Shown here one piece after another: positions 8,628 through 16,473 of a DNA stretch of 57,730 nucleotides. A program made the position numbers and the translations under genes. Below the pieces are notes generated by a model, which had not been told where the DNA came from, searched no databases, and was given only the letters and a program-made list of their open reading frames with translations. This DNA is from Helicobacter cetorum (lineage in GTDB: Bacteria; Campylobacterota; Campylobacteria; Campylobacterales; BB28). Location of the stretch: assembly GCA_022729755.1 (NCBI GenBank), contig DZAZ01000005.1:1-57730 (forward strand). The letters are read 5' to 3'. How positions within the stretch are numbered: position 1 is the first letter of the stretch; every line of letters begins with the position of its first letter.

Positions 8628-8841
8628 ATAAAACCCCATAACTACGACATCTTAAAAGAAAGGGTAGTCAAATGGTAGTCATTACTCTCAAATAAATCAA
8701 AATAGTAATAAATTATGTCTAGTTGGTATAGCAAGGGATGTGAGACTTGAGAATGAGATGTATGAGGTAGTTTATGAATTGTGTGGATTGAAAAATGAAA
8801 TATGGTATAATAAAAACTAATTTTAACAAGGAGGTTAAAAG
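8628..8841 (+). other. Scar-like spacer between tmRNA and flagellin: repeat and gene remnant
   Basis: This 214-base spacer holds a short direct repeat, GGTAGTCA at 8663-8670 and 8674-8681, and an open frame from 8668 to 8820 with no convincing start (GTG 8740 or ATG 8758 only). Its translation ends ...RDVRLENEMYEVVYELCGLK... and looks like real protein, but I do not recognise it. The flagellin promoter lies inside this frame, so it is probably the tail of a decayed gene left after an insertion or deletion next to ssrA. Confidence 0.35.
8806..8811 (+). promoter_or_regulatory. Extended -10 promoter of the flagellin gene
   Basis: TATAAT preceded by TGG (TGn extended -10), with transcription expected near 8818, 24 bases before the flagellin ATG. 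There is no sigma54 (-24/-12) or clear sigma28 pattern here, which is unusual for a flagellin gene and may fit a gene no longer under flagellar control. Confidence 0.55.
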
Positions 8842-10324
8842 ATGTCTTTTAGGATAAATTCTTCATTGTCTCCAGCAGAAATGGTATGGAAATCACATAA
8901 ACGAAAATCAAAAACTTTTAGGTCAATCGCTTCAAAGATTAACAACGGGGATTAAAGTTAAAGATGGTGGCGATGATAGTGCAGGTTTAGCAATAGCCGA
9001 TGGATTGAGGGTTCAGCGGTATTCACTTATGCAAGGGATTAAAAACTCAAATGATGGAGTTGCAATTGCACAAATTGCTGATAAGGGGGTTGAGGGGCAG
9101 ATAAAAATTTTAGATTTAATAAAAACTAAAGCAATTCAAGCTTCTCAAGATGGACAGAATACACAAACAAGACAAGTTTTGCAATCTGAAGTTTCAAAAC
9201 TCATAGAAACACTTGATTTAATGAGCGAAACTACAATGTATAATGGTTATAAACTTCTTTCAGGTACTTATCAAAATAAAAAATTTCACTATGGTGTTCC
9301 AATAAATCAAACAATCGATTTATCAATCGGTTCTACAAAGTCAGATAGAATTGGAAATGTTAGGTTTGAAACGGGTACACTTTTAACGAGTGCTTCAGCA
9401 AATCAAGAGATAGGATTGAAGTTTTTAAAATATGATGGTGTGAGGGATTTAGAGTTAAAAAGTGCAAAAATTGGAACAAATGCAGGAGAAGGGGTTGGGG
9501 CTTTAGTAAATGTTATAAATGAGAGTAGCAACTTAAGCCAAATTAGGGCTAGTTGGAATTTAATCGAAAGTGCAAGTTCAAGTGTTACAAGTGGGGATAT
9601 AAGCGATTTAGTATTAAATGGAATAACAATAGGCACAATCTCGGCTATTAGTGAAAATGATAGTGATGCAAAACTCACAAAAGCAATCAATGAAAATGCC
9701 AATTTAACGGGGGTTGAAGCATATATAATTGATGGAAAATTAAATTTAAGAAGTCTTGATGGAAGAGGCATTCAAATTAGTGGGGCAAATCTTGGAAGTG
9801 TTGCAAACTTAAGAGGTGATAGTTTATTTAATTTTGGCAGAATTACATTAACAAAACTTGGCTCTGATGATATTGTTAGCTCTGGTACAAACTCATCATT
9901 GGCAGGATTTGATAATATAAACGAAGCTCAAACAACTTTAAAATTAAGTGATTTTAAATTTGAAATTAACTCAAGTTCGGGCGATGCAATTGGTTCTTAT
10001 GCAAACTATAATTTAGTCAAATCGTTAGGCGCTAGAGTTAGCTCTTTATCTGGAGCTATGGCTTTGATTGATGTGAGTGAAAGTGCTATAAAAGCATTAT
10101 CTAAAATAAGAAGTGAAATAGGCTCAACTCAAAATCAATTTACTTCAATGATAAACTCTTTGAGTGTAACAACTACAAATTTAGCAGCGGTCGAGTCGCA
10201 AATTAGAGATGTGGATTTTTCAGAAGAGTCATATAATTTTCAAAGAAGAAAAATACTATCACAATCAGGCACTTTTGCACTTCATCAAATGAATAATTTA
10301 GATGGTATTTCAAGATTGTTTTGA
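8842..10324 (+). pseudogene. Flagellin gene with an early frameshift
   Basis: Flagellin builds the flagellar filament. A strong AAGGAGG (8828-8834) and ATG at 8842 open the typical N-terminus MSFRINSSLS, but this frame ends at 8953-8955. The true D0/D1 sequence (NENQKLLGQSLQRLTTGIKV, then DDSAGLAIADGLRVQ) continues in the +1 frame from about 8900 to the stop at 10324. The shift falls between codons 12 and 20. The C-terminal D0/D1 domain is intact (SQIRDVDFSEES... near the end, finishing GISRLF), and the variable middle is about 250 residues. As written it cannot make full-length flagellin. No homopolymer lies at the shift, so phase variation by slippage is unlikely; an assembly or read error remains possible. 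Confidence 0.85.
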
Positions 10325-10332
10325 AAAAATAG

Positions 10333-10357
10333 TTATAAAACCTTAATGGTTTTATAA
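10333..10357. terminator. Bidirectional terminator between flagellin and hoxY
   Basis: Perfect 10-bp inverted repeat TTATAAAACC / GGTTTTATAA (10333-10342 and 10348-10357) with loop TTAAT. It fills the 34-base gap between the convergent flagellin and hoxY genes and can act in both directions. Confidence 0.7.
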
Positions 10358-10358
10358 T

Positions 10359-10874
10359 TTATTTCCCAAATCTCGTCATCTCATTAATATCTGGAATTCT
10401 ATCGTTCACAACTTCACTAAGTGCATAAAAAATTGCATCAGCTGGAGGAGGACACCCTTGCAAGAAAAAATCAACTTTTACAACTTCGTGAATTGGCATA
10501 ACTCTATCAAGTAATTTTGGCACAACTTCACTTGGTGCATTTTCAACACTTCCATAAACCCGCCTAACAACTGCATCAGTGCCATAAAGATTTTTCATTG
10601 CTGAAACATTTCCTGTTACGGCACAATCCCCAAAAGCGATTAAAAGTTTTGATTTTTTTCTAATATCTTTAATTTTTTCTAAATCTTCTTCGCTACTCAC
10701 CGCACCCTCAACTAAAGTGATATCAACACCATCTGGAAACTCCTTATAATCGACCGCTGGACCATAAAGTACTTCAATATGTTGAGCTAATTCAATTATC
10801 CGCTCATCAGTATCCAAAAACGACATATGACACCCAGAACAGCCATCTAGCCAAATAGTAGCAAACTTTTTCAT
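10359..10874 (-). CDS. hoxY: NAD-reducing [NiFe]-hydrogenase small subunit
   Basis: Small subunit of the bidirectional Hox hydrogenase; it carries the proximal [4Fe-4S] cluster next to the NiFe site. The ligand pattern is complete: Cys12 and Cys15 (DGCSGCHMSF), Cys84 (GDC) and Cys141 (QGCPPP). Length 171 matches HoxY and is shorter than periplasmic small subunits; there is no twin-arginine signal, so it is cytoplasmic. It overlaps hoxU by four bases. The catalytic large subunit hoxH, which normally follows hoxY, is absent: a terminator and the flagellin gene come directly after. Confidence 0.88.
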   Translation of the reverse strand: MKKFATIWLDGCSGCHMSFLDTDERIIELAQHIEVLYGPAVDYKEFPDGVDITLVEGAVSSEEDLEKIKDIRKKSKLLIAFGDCAVTGNVSAMKNLYGTDAVVRRVYGSVENAPSEVVPKLLDRVMPIHEVVKVDFFLQGCPPPADAIFYALSEVVNDRIPDINEMTRFGK

Positions 10875-11599
10875 TTTCTATCCCTATTTAATTTAAGATA
10901 TGGTAAAAACTCTTTTTTCTTTGCCATTTCAGCTACTGAAACTCCTTTTTCCGAAAGTGTTCCTGTTGGGCAAACTTGCACACACTTCCCGCAACTTGTG
11001 CAACTCTCACTCTCTCCCCAATTTGAAGCAAAGTCAGTTATAACTTTTGATTTTATTCCAATATTAGCCACATCCCAAGTGTGAGCTCCCTCAATTTCAT
11101 CGCAAACTCTCACACAACGAGTGCATAAAATACATCTATTTGGGTCTGAAACAAATCTTTTATGAGTTGCATCAAGCTCAAATTTTGGAAATAGATATGG
11201 AAATTCCACGTGGTGCATATCAAGTTGAACTGCCATTGCTTGAAGTTCGCAATGCCCGTTTGAAACACAAACACTACAAGTGTGATTTCGCTCACTAAAT
11301 AAAAGTGACAAAACTTGTCGTCTGTATTTTTTTAGTTTTTCGCTATTTGTAACAACTTCCATTCCTTGCTTGATTTTATAAGTACAAGCTGAAATTAATT
11401 TTCGCTCTCCAGCCACCTCCACCAAACAAAGCCTACAAGCCCCAACACTACCAACTCCCTCTAAATAGCAAAGTGCTGGAATATTTATTCCATTTTCTCT
11501 TGCAACTTCCATTATGCTTTGACTTGATTTTCCACTTACATCTTTGCCGTCAATTCGTAGAGTTTTTACTCTTTCTCTTTTAGTTTCAATTTTAATCAT
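10871..11599 (-). CDS. hoxU: NAD-reducing hydrogenase diaphorase subunit HoxU
   Basis: Iron-sulfur electron-transfer subunit, homologous to the N-terminal part of NuoG. Ligands by position: [2Fe-2S] Cys44/55/58/72; the His-Cys3 [4Fe-4S] set in HTCSVCVSNGHC (His106, Cys108, Cys111, Cys117); and two ferredoxin-type [4Fe-4S] clusters from Cys156/159/162/166 and Cys200/203/206/210. All are present, so the electron path looks intact. Length 242 is typical. Overlaps hoxF by 8 bases and hoxY by 4. Confidence 0.9.
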   Translation of the reverse strand: MIKIETKRERVKTLRIDGKDVSGKSSQSIMEVARENGINIPALCYLEGVGSVGACRLCLVEVAGERKLISACTYKIKQGMEVVTNSEKLKKYRRQVLSLLFSERNHTCSVCVSNGHCELQAMAVQLDMHHVEFPYLFPKFELDATHKRFVSDPNRCILCTRCVRVCDEIEGAHTWDVANIGIKSKVITDFASNWGESESCTSCGKCVQVCPTGTLSEKGVSVAEMAKKKEFLPYLKLNRDRK

Positions 11600-13196
11600 T
11601 TTTTATCCCCTCAAGATACTCTTGTTTGAAATATTTTAGTGTGCTTAAAACTGTATTTGGGGCAGTTTCACCAAGCCCACAAAGGCTAGTTTCACCCACA
11701 ACTTCGCAAAGCTCAATTAACATCTGCAAATCTTCATTAGTTGCCTCTTTATTTGAGAATTTCTCAAGTAAATTATACATTTGAGTAGTTCCAACTCGAC
11801 AAGGCACACATTTTCCACAAGACTCGCTTCTACAAAATTCCATATAATATTTTGCAATATCAACCATAGAAGTACTTTCATCCATCACAATCATTCCGCC
11901 ACTTCCCAAGATTGAACCAGCTTTTTTTAATGCACCATATTCAATCGGTAAGTGTAAAAACTCTTTTGGAATGCACCCTCCACTTGAGCCTCCTGTTTGG
12001 ATTGCTTTGAAAGTTTTACCCTCAATTGTGCCACCACCTACTTCAAAAATCAAATCAGCTAAACTCATTCCCATCTCAACTTCAACAAGTCCCGTATTAT
12101 TGATTTGTCCAGTTAGAGCGATAACTTTTGTGCCTTTTGAGTCTTCTGTGCCAAATGAAGCATACCATTTTCCGCCATTTCTAATAATTGGAGGAATATT
12201 TGCTAAAGTTTCAACATTATTTAAAACTGTTGGTTCACCATAAAGTCCGTGGTCAGATAGATGAGGTGGTTTTTGTCTAGGATGCCCACGATTACCCTCA
12301 ATTGAAGTTACAATTGCAGTGGTTTCACCACACACATAAGCTCCACCTCCAAGCCTAACTTCTATATGAAAATTAAAATCAGTTCCAGCTATTTTTGTGC
12401 CGATAACTCCAAGTTTTTCTCCATCTTCAATCGCTTTTTGTAACATTTTAAGTGCTAGTGGATACTCTGCCCTCACATAAATATAACCAGTATCAGCTCC
12501 AACAGCATATCCAGCTATCGCCATTCCCTCGATTATTTTATGTGGGTCAGTTTCCATTACAGCCCTATCCATAAATGCTCCAGGGTCGCCCTCGTCTCCG
12601 TTACAAATTACATATTTTTGACTAGATTGTACTTTTGAAACCGTATCCCATTTTAAGCCTGTTGGATAACCTCCTCCACCTCTTCCTCTAAGTCCACTAA
12701 TTTTAACCTCTTCTATAATATTTTCAGGATTAAGAGAAGTTAGGGCTTGAAAAAGGGCTTTATACCCATCTCTTGAAATATAATCATAAATACAAGTTGG
12801 GTCGATTATTCCAGCATTTTCAAGCACGATTTTTTTCTGTTTAGTGAAAAATGCAATATCAGTATCTAAAATTTTATCTTTTAATTTTGTTTCATCAGAG
12901 TTGATAATATCGCTTATATTTTCCTCTTTTACATTTTTATAAGTCATCTCTTTTTTATTTTTATCTTTTACACAAACCAAAGCTCCAGCCGCACAAAGTC
13001 CATTACAACCAACACCTTTAACTAAACACTTTTTTTCATCTTTTAGCTTAGCTTCTATTTTATCTTTTAAATCAGCTGAACCCATTGCAAGACAAGTTGA
13101 ACCCACACAAACATCAATCTCACTCTCATAAGAGTTTCGCTCATTCAATTTAGAGTTTGCAATCTCATTTAACTCTTCTAAACTTTTAATTCTCAT
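11592..13196 (-). CDS. hoxF: NAD-reducing hydrogenase diaphorase subunit HoxF (NuoF-like)
   Basis: Flavoprotein that exchanges electrons with NAD(H). Domain order: an N-terminal thioredoxin-like [2Fe-2S] domain with CVGSTC near residue 30 and VGCNGLC near 62-68; the NuoF FMN/NADH core with the glycine-rich GRGGGGYPTGLKW and a GETTA NADH-site segment (GEETA is commoner); then the C-terminal [4Fe-4S] site ESCGKCVPC with a later Cys. The 534-residue length and N-terminal extension fit HoxF rather than NuoF of complex I. Overlaps hoxE by 11 bases. Confidence 0.9.
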   Translation of the reverse strand: MRIKSLEELNEIANSKLNERNSYESEIDVCVGSTCLAMGSADLKDKIEAKLKDEKKCLVKGVGCNGLCAAGALVCVKDKNKKEMTYKNVKEENISDIINSDETKLKDKILDTDIAFFTKQKKIVLENAGIIDPTCIYDYISRDGYKALFQALTSLNPENIIEEVKISGLRGRGGGGYPTGLKWDTVSKVQSSQKYVICNGDEGDPGAFMDRAVMETDPHKIIEGMAIAGYAVGADTGYIYVRAEYPLALKMLQKAIEDGEKLGVIGTKIAGTDFNFHIEVRLGGGAYVCGETTAIVTSIEGNRGHPRQKPPHLSDHGLYGEPTVLNNVETLANIPPIIRNGGKWYASFGTEDSKGTKVIALTGQINNTGLVEVEMGMSLADLIFEVGGGTIEGKTFKAIQTGGSSGGCIPKEFLHLPIEYGALKKAGSILGSGGMIVMDESTSMVDIAKYYMEFCRSESCGKCVPCRVGTTQMYNLLEKFSNKEATNEDLQMLIELCEVVGETSLCGLGETAPNTVLSTLKYFKQEYLEGIKND

Positions 13197-13662
13197 TTAA
13201 TATCCTTTCAATGGCATTAATAGCGCTCTCTTCATTTAAATTTCCAGCAATTTCACCATCATAACTATCAAATGCAATAGCAGGTGCAAGAGTGCAAGAA
13301 CCAAAACATCTAGCTTCGCTTATTGCTAAATTTCCATTACTCTCGCCCTCTTTTAAGCCATATTTTTTCTCAATTGCACGAAATAACTTTTGGCTTCCTT
13401 TTATATAACAAGTTGCGCCAGTGCAAACGATACAGGTGTGTTTTGCTTGTGGTTTTAATTTGAAATAGTGATAAAAAGTAGCCACACCATAAACTTTAGA
13501 ATAAGGAAGTTTTAACTTTTTTGCAATAAAAATTAATGCCTCTTTATTCAAATAACCAAAAACTTCTTGAACTGAATGCAAAGTTTCAATTAATGAATCC
13601 TTTCTATAACCCAATTTTTTCATAGTTTGTTCGACAGTTTTGTATTTAGAATCAACACTCAT
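13186..13662 (-). CDS. hoxE: NAD-reducing hydrogenase subunit HoxE (NuoE-like)
   Basis: Thioredoxin-like [2Fe-2S] protein of the Hox diaphorase. Ligand motifs are CTGATCY (about 100-106) and ARCFGSCTLAP (about 137-147), the standard NuoE four-cysteine pattern. Length 158 is typical. It is the first gene of a tightly overlapping hoxEFUY operon; ribosome-binding site AAGGAG lies upstream of the ATG. The same domains occur in NAD-linked formate dehydrogenase and complex I, but the hoxY neighbour favours a hydrogenase. Confidence 0.88.
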   Translation of the reverse strand: MSVDSKYKTVEQTMKKLGYRKDSLIETLHSVQEVFGYLNKEALIFIAKKLKLPYSKVYGVATFYHYFKLKPQAKHTCIVCTGATCYIKGSQKLFRAIEKKYGLKEGESNGNLAISEARCFGSCTLAPAIAFDSYDGEIAGNLNEESAINAIERILNEN

Positions 13663-13689
13663 TTATACTCTCCTTTTTAACTTGCTAAT

Positions 13690-13695
13690 ATCATA
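13690..13695 (-). promoter_or_regulatory. -10 box of the hox operon
   Basis: Minus-strand TATGAT in TTGTTATGATATTAG, 28 bases upstream of hoxE. It is the best sigma70-like match in the short gap between the FadL terminator and hoxE. No sigma54 pattern is seen here. Confidence 0.45.
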
Positions 13696-13751
13696 ACAAA
13701 ATTTTAATTTAAAAGTCTATTTATAAGTTTGTAAGAAGTAAAAATTGAAGC

Positions 13752-13776
13752 TTAAAGAGTTGTGAGAACTCTTTAA
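13752..13776 (-). terminator. Terminator at the end of the FadL-type gene
   Basis: Perfect 10-bp stem TTAAAGAGTT / AACTCTTTAA with a 5-base loop; the arm at 13767-13776 overlaps the stop codon of the porin gene. On the minus strand a T-rich stretch (CAATTTTTACTTC) follows. Confidence 0.65.
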
Positions 13777-15005
13777 AAACTGTAAGTTAATCCGAAAGTG
13801 AAAGCATTTTGTTTATTTGTAGATTCGACTAAACCACCACCCATTATTTCAGGTATATTATATGTAACTTTTGATTTTGGTGCTAAAACATAAGAGACAT
13901 CGAGAGTTAATTTTTTGCTAAAGTCATATCCAAAGCCCATAGTATAGTGTCTATCGGTAATTGCAGGAAAGCCTATTAAGTTAAAATATCCAAGTTGAAC
14001 CTCATTATATGGTACACCTGAAACTACACTAGATTCAAATTTTCCATCAATTGGAGCTTTTGCGTAATTAAATCCAGCTCTAAGTGTTAATTTATTTAAT
14101 TTATACTCTCCACCAATAGAGTAAACATTTTGGTCATCCCAATGAAAACTATCATATCCATCAGCACTACTCCAAGTAATTTTTTTATAATCAAGTCCTA
14201 ATTTATAGTTATCTTTTTTATATCCAAATCCAACTCCATATTCGGCTGGTTGTGATAATTTTAAGTTTTGATACTCATCATTCATATTAAAATCAAATAC
14301 TCGCTCATATTCCATATTTACTTCAGATTGATAAAATGCACCAACACTTAACTCGTTTGTAATTTGATAAGCACTTCCAATTTGTACACCTAAACCTAAA
14401 TCTTGAGCAGTTCCACCACCTCTTTGTTTTGGTTCAATTTTCATCATAGGATTGCCCATAACTCCAGCTATATCAAGAGAGCCATAAGCTATACTAATAC
14501 CTCCGCCAATTGAAAAATCACCATTTTTATAGGCAATTGATGGAACTATTCGCATAAATTGAAAATTTGTTTGCATACTTGCAAGCCCGCTTTGCATCGG
14601 AGTTCCTCTATAATCAACCCCTAAACCAGAAACTCCAAACATACCTATACCATAAGCTAAATTTGGATTGATTAAATCTGTAATCGCAATCTCTGGTATT
14701 ACATATGTATCACTTTTTGAGTTCTCTTTAATACCATTTGCACTAAAACCACTACTAGGCTCAAGCATCATCGAAGTTCTGGCACTAACATCAGGCATAA
14801 AAAGAGTTCCACCAAAGCTTGATTTAAAGCCCTCATTTTTTGTTAAAAATGCTGGGTTTTTAAATACACTATCAACTCCAACATCTATTCCGATACCAAT
14901 TCCACCCATTCCTCTTGAAATGGCTCCTAAAGCTATTAAATTATCACCTTGAGTAGCAAAAAGTGAACTTGAAGCTAAAATACTAACTAAAACTATTTTT
15001 TTCAT
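13773..15005 (-). CDS. OmpP1/FadL-type outer-membrane transporter
   Basis: Fourteen-strand outer-membrane barrel family that takes up hydrophobic compounds such as long-chain fatty acids or hydrocarbons. A signal peptide (residues 1-17, cut after SLFA) precedes the hallmark N-terminal hatch with the NPA segment (KNPAFLT, about 51-57) and glycine-rich GAISRGMGG. The rest alternates as beta strands, ending in the aromatic F typical of outer-membrane barrels (TFGLTYSF). Length 410 is normal. Substrate cannot be read from sequence. It follows moxR closely (29-base gap) and is closed by a terminator. Confidence 0.85.
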   Translation of the reverse strand: MKKIVLVSILASSSLFATQGDNLIALGAISRGMGGIGIGIDVGVDSVFKNPAFLTKNEGFKSSFGGTLFMPDVSARTSMMLEPSSGFSANGIKENSKSDTYVIPEIAITDLINPNLAYGIGMFGVSGLGVDYRGTPMQSGLASMQTNFQFMRIVPSIAYKNGDFSIGGGISIAYGSLDIAGVMGNPMMKIEPKQRGGGTAQDLGLGVQIGSAYQITNELSVGAFYQSEVNMEYERVFDFNMNDEYQNLKLSQPAEYGVGFGYKKDNYKLGLDYKKITWSSADGYDSFHWDDQNVYSIGGEYKLNKLTLRAGFNYAKAPIDGKFESSVVSGVPYNEVQLGYFNLIGFPAITDRHYTMGFGYDFSKKLTLDVSYVLAPKSKVTYNIPEIMGGGLVESTNKQNAFTFGLTYSF

Positions 15006-15034
15006 AAATACCTTTTATAATTAATTAATTTATT

Positions 15035-15979
15035 CTATGGAATATCAACTCTTTCTAAAACTCTCTCAACTATCCAATCTGCACTAATTCCTTCTGCTTC
15101 TGCTTCATAACTTAAAATTATTCTATGTCTTAGTACATCTTTTGCAATTAAAGCCACATCAACGGGAGTTACATAATCTCTTCCTCTTAAATAAGCTATT
15201 GCTTTTACAACTTTTGTAAGATTAATACTAGCTCTTGGACTTGCACCAAATTGAATAAAATGCCCAATATCAAGCCCATAATTTTTAGGCTCTCTTGTAG
15301 CAAAAACTAAATCTATAATATAATTTTCTATTTCTTTATCCATATGAATTGTTTTTACTTCATTTTTTAATTTTATAAGTTCATCTTTTGTAATAACTTG
15401 ATGAATTTCCTCAAATCCATCATTTGCAACTCTTTTTGCAATTTCAAACTCTTCCTCTTTTGTGTTATAACCAACCACAACTTTTAACATAAATCTATCA
15501 AGTTGAGCTTCAGGTAAATTATAAGCTCCCTCTTGTTCAACTGGATTTTGAGTTGCCATAACTAAAAATGGTAAACTAAGCTTAAAACTTTCATCTCCAA
15601 TTGTAACTTGTCGCTCTTGCATAACTTCAAGTAGTGCTGATTGAACTTTTGCTGGAGCCCTATTTATCTCATCAGCTAAGAGTAAATTTGTAAAAATTGG
15701 ACCTTGCTTAATTCTAAATTCATTATTTTTTGGGTCATAAATTTCAGCCCCAATAATATCACTTGGAAGTAAGTCTGGAGTGAATTGAACTCTTTTAAAA
15801 TTAAGCCCTAAAGTTTTCGCTAATGCATTTACAGTCGTAGTTTTTGCTAAACCAGGAACTCCCTCAAGTAAAATATGCCCATCACATAAAAGCCCAATTA
15901 AAAGCCCATCTACCATATTATCTTGACCTATGACCACTTTTTTAACTTCATTTTTTATAGTTTCGATTTTATTAAACAT
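15035..15979 (-). CDS. MoxR-family AAA+ ATPase
   Basis: MoxR ATPases act as chaperones that insert cofactors or help assemble complexes, usually with a VWA-domain partner. Walker A GVPGLAKT is near residues 39-46, Walker B LLADEINR near 105-112, and the family's QEGAYNLPEAQLDRF segment near 167-181. Length 314 is typical. The usual downstream DUF58 and BatA-type VWA genes are not in this window: the next gene is the FadL-type porin. Function is therefore unassigned beyond family. Confidence 0.88.
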   Translation of the reverse strand: MFNKIETIKNEVKKVVIGQDNMVDGLLIGLLCDGHILLEGVPGLAKTTTVNALAKTLGLNFKRVQFTPDLLPSDIIGAEIYDPKNNEFRIKQGPIFTNLLLADEINRAPAKVQSALLEVMQERQVTIGDESFKLSLPFLVMATQNPVEQEGAYNLPEAQLDRFMLKVVVGYNTKEEEFEIAKRVANDGFEEIHQVITKDELIKLKNEVKTIHMDKEIENYIIDLVFATREPKNYGLDIGHFIQFGASPRASINLTKVVKAIAYLRGRDYVTPVDVALIAKDVLRHRIILSYEAEAEGISADWIVERVLERVDIP

Positions 15980-16059
15980 TTTAACTCCTATTTAATAATA
16001 TTATTTTGCATTAATTTTAAATTGGATTGAATTTTAAGCAATAAGTAAAAACTTACTGC

Positions 16060-16173
16060 CTATTTTGGAGGAGCTTGTCTGTGAAGAGGATGTTGATAAT
16101 CATTTTTTTCACAGCCCATAAAAAGTGTAGCAATTGTAAAAATAGTTAATAAAGTTATTACAACTTTTTTCAT
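16060..16173 (-). CDS. Small lipoprotein, 37 residues
   Basis: A short gene with an ATG at 16173 behind AAAAAGGCAG. The product starts MKKVVITLLTIFTIATLFMG and has a lipobox (LFMG|C) with Cys21, so it should be cut by LspA and lipidated. The mature part is only about 17 residues (CEKNDYQHPLHRQAPPK), polar with two histidines and two prolines near the end. Such tiny lipoproteins are easily missed. Function unknown. It lies between the DUF465 gene and moxR in the same orientation, probably on one transcript. Confidence 0.75.
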   Translation of the reverse strand: MKKVVITLLTIFTIATLFMGCEKNDYQHPLHRQAPPK

Positions 16174-16198
16174 TGAACTGCCTTTTTATAAATTTTTT

Positions 16199-16426
16199 TT
16201 ATAAATTATGCTCTTTTTTGTATTTTACAATTATTGTATAAGCTTCATCTTTTAATTTTGACTTCTCTTTTTTTAATTTTTCAAGCTCAAGTTGTTCCAT
16301 ATGAGCCCTTCCATCTTCAACTTCACTTACTTTATCATCAAGTTCATTATGCTTTTCAAAAATTTTTGCAAAATGTGCATTTTCAACTTTTAATTTTGAA
16401 ATAATATCTCTATATTCGTGTAACAT
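16199..16426 (-). CDS. DUF465 (YdcH-like) small coiled-coil protein
   Basis: A 75-residue, highly charged alpha-helical protein. The N-terminal LHEYRDIISKLK, then FAKIFEKHNELDDKV and the C-terminal LEKLKKEKSKLKDEAY, match the DUF465/YdcH family of small helical hairpins. The family's function is unknown. Downstream of argJ with a 47-base gap. Confidence 0.85.
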   Translation of the reverse strand: MLHEYRDIISKLKVENAHFAKIFEKHNELDDKVSEVEDGRAHMEQLELEKLKKEKSKLKDEAYTIIVKYKKEHNL

Positions 16427-16473
16427 TGTTTACTCCTTAAATTTTTAGTGATTATAACTTAAAAATCCTTAGA

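Noticed and set aside
8890-8925. Programmed or phase-variable frameshift in the flagellin gene.
   Set aside because: There is no homopolymer, slippery heptamer or repeat at the shift; mutation or sequence error is simpler.
10359-13662. Complex I (nuoEFG) fragment or formate dehydrogenase accessory genes.
   Set aside because: The 171-residue last gene has the C-x2-C, GDC and GCPPP pattern of a hydrogenase small subunit, and no nuo or fdh genes follow.
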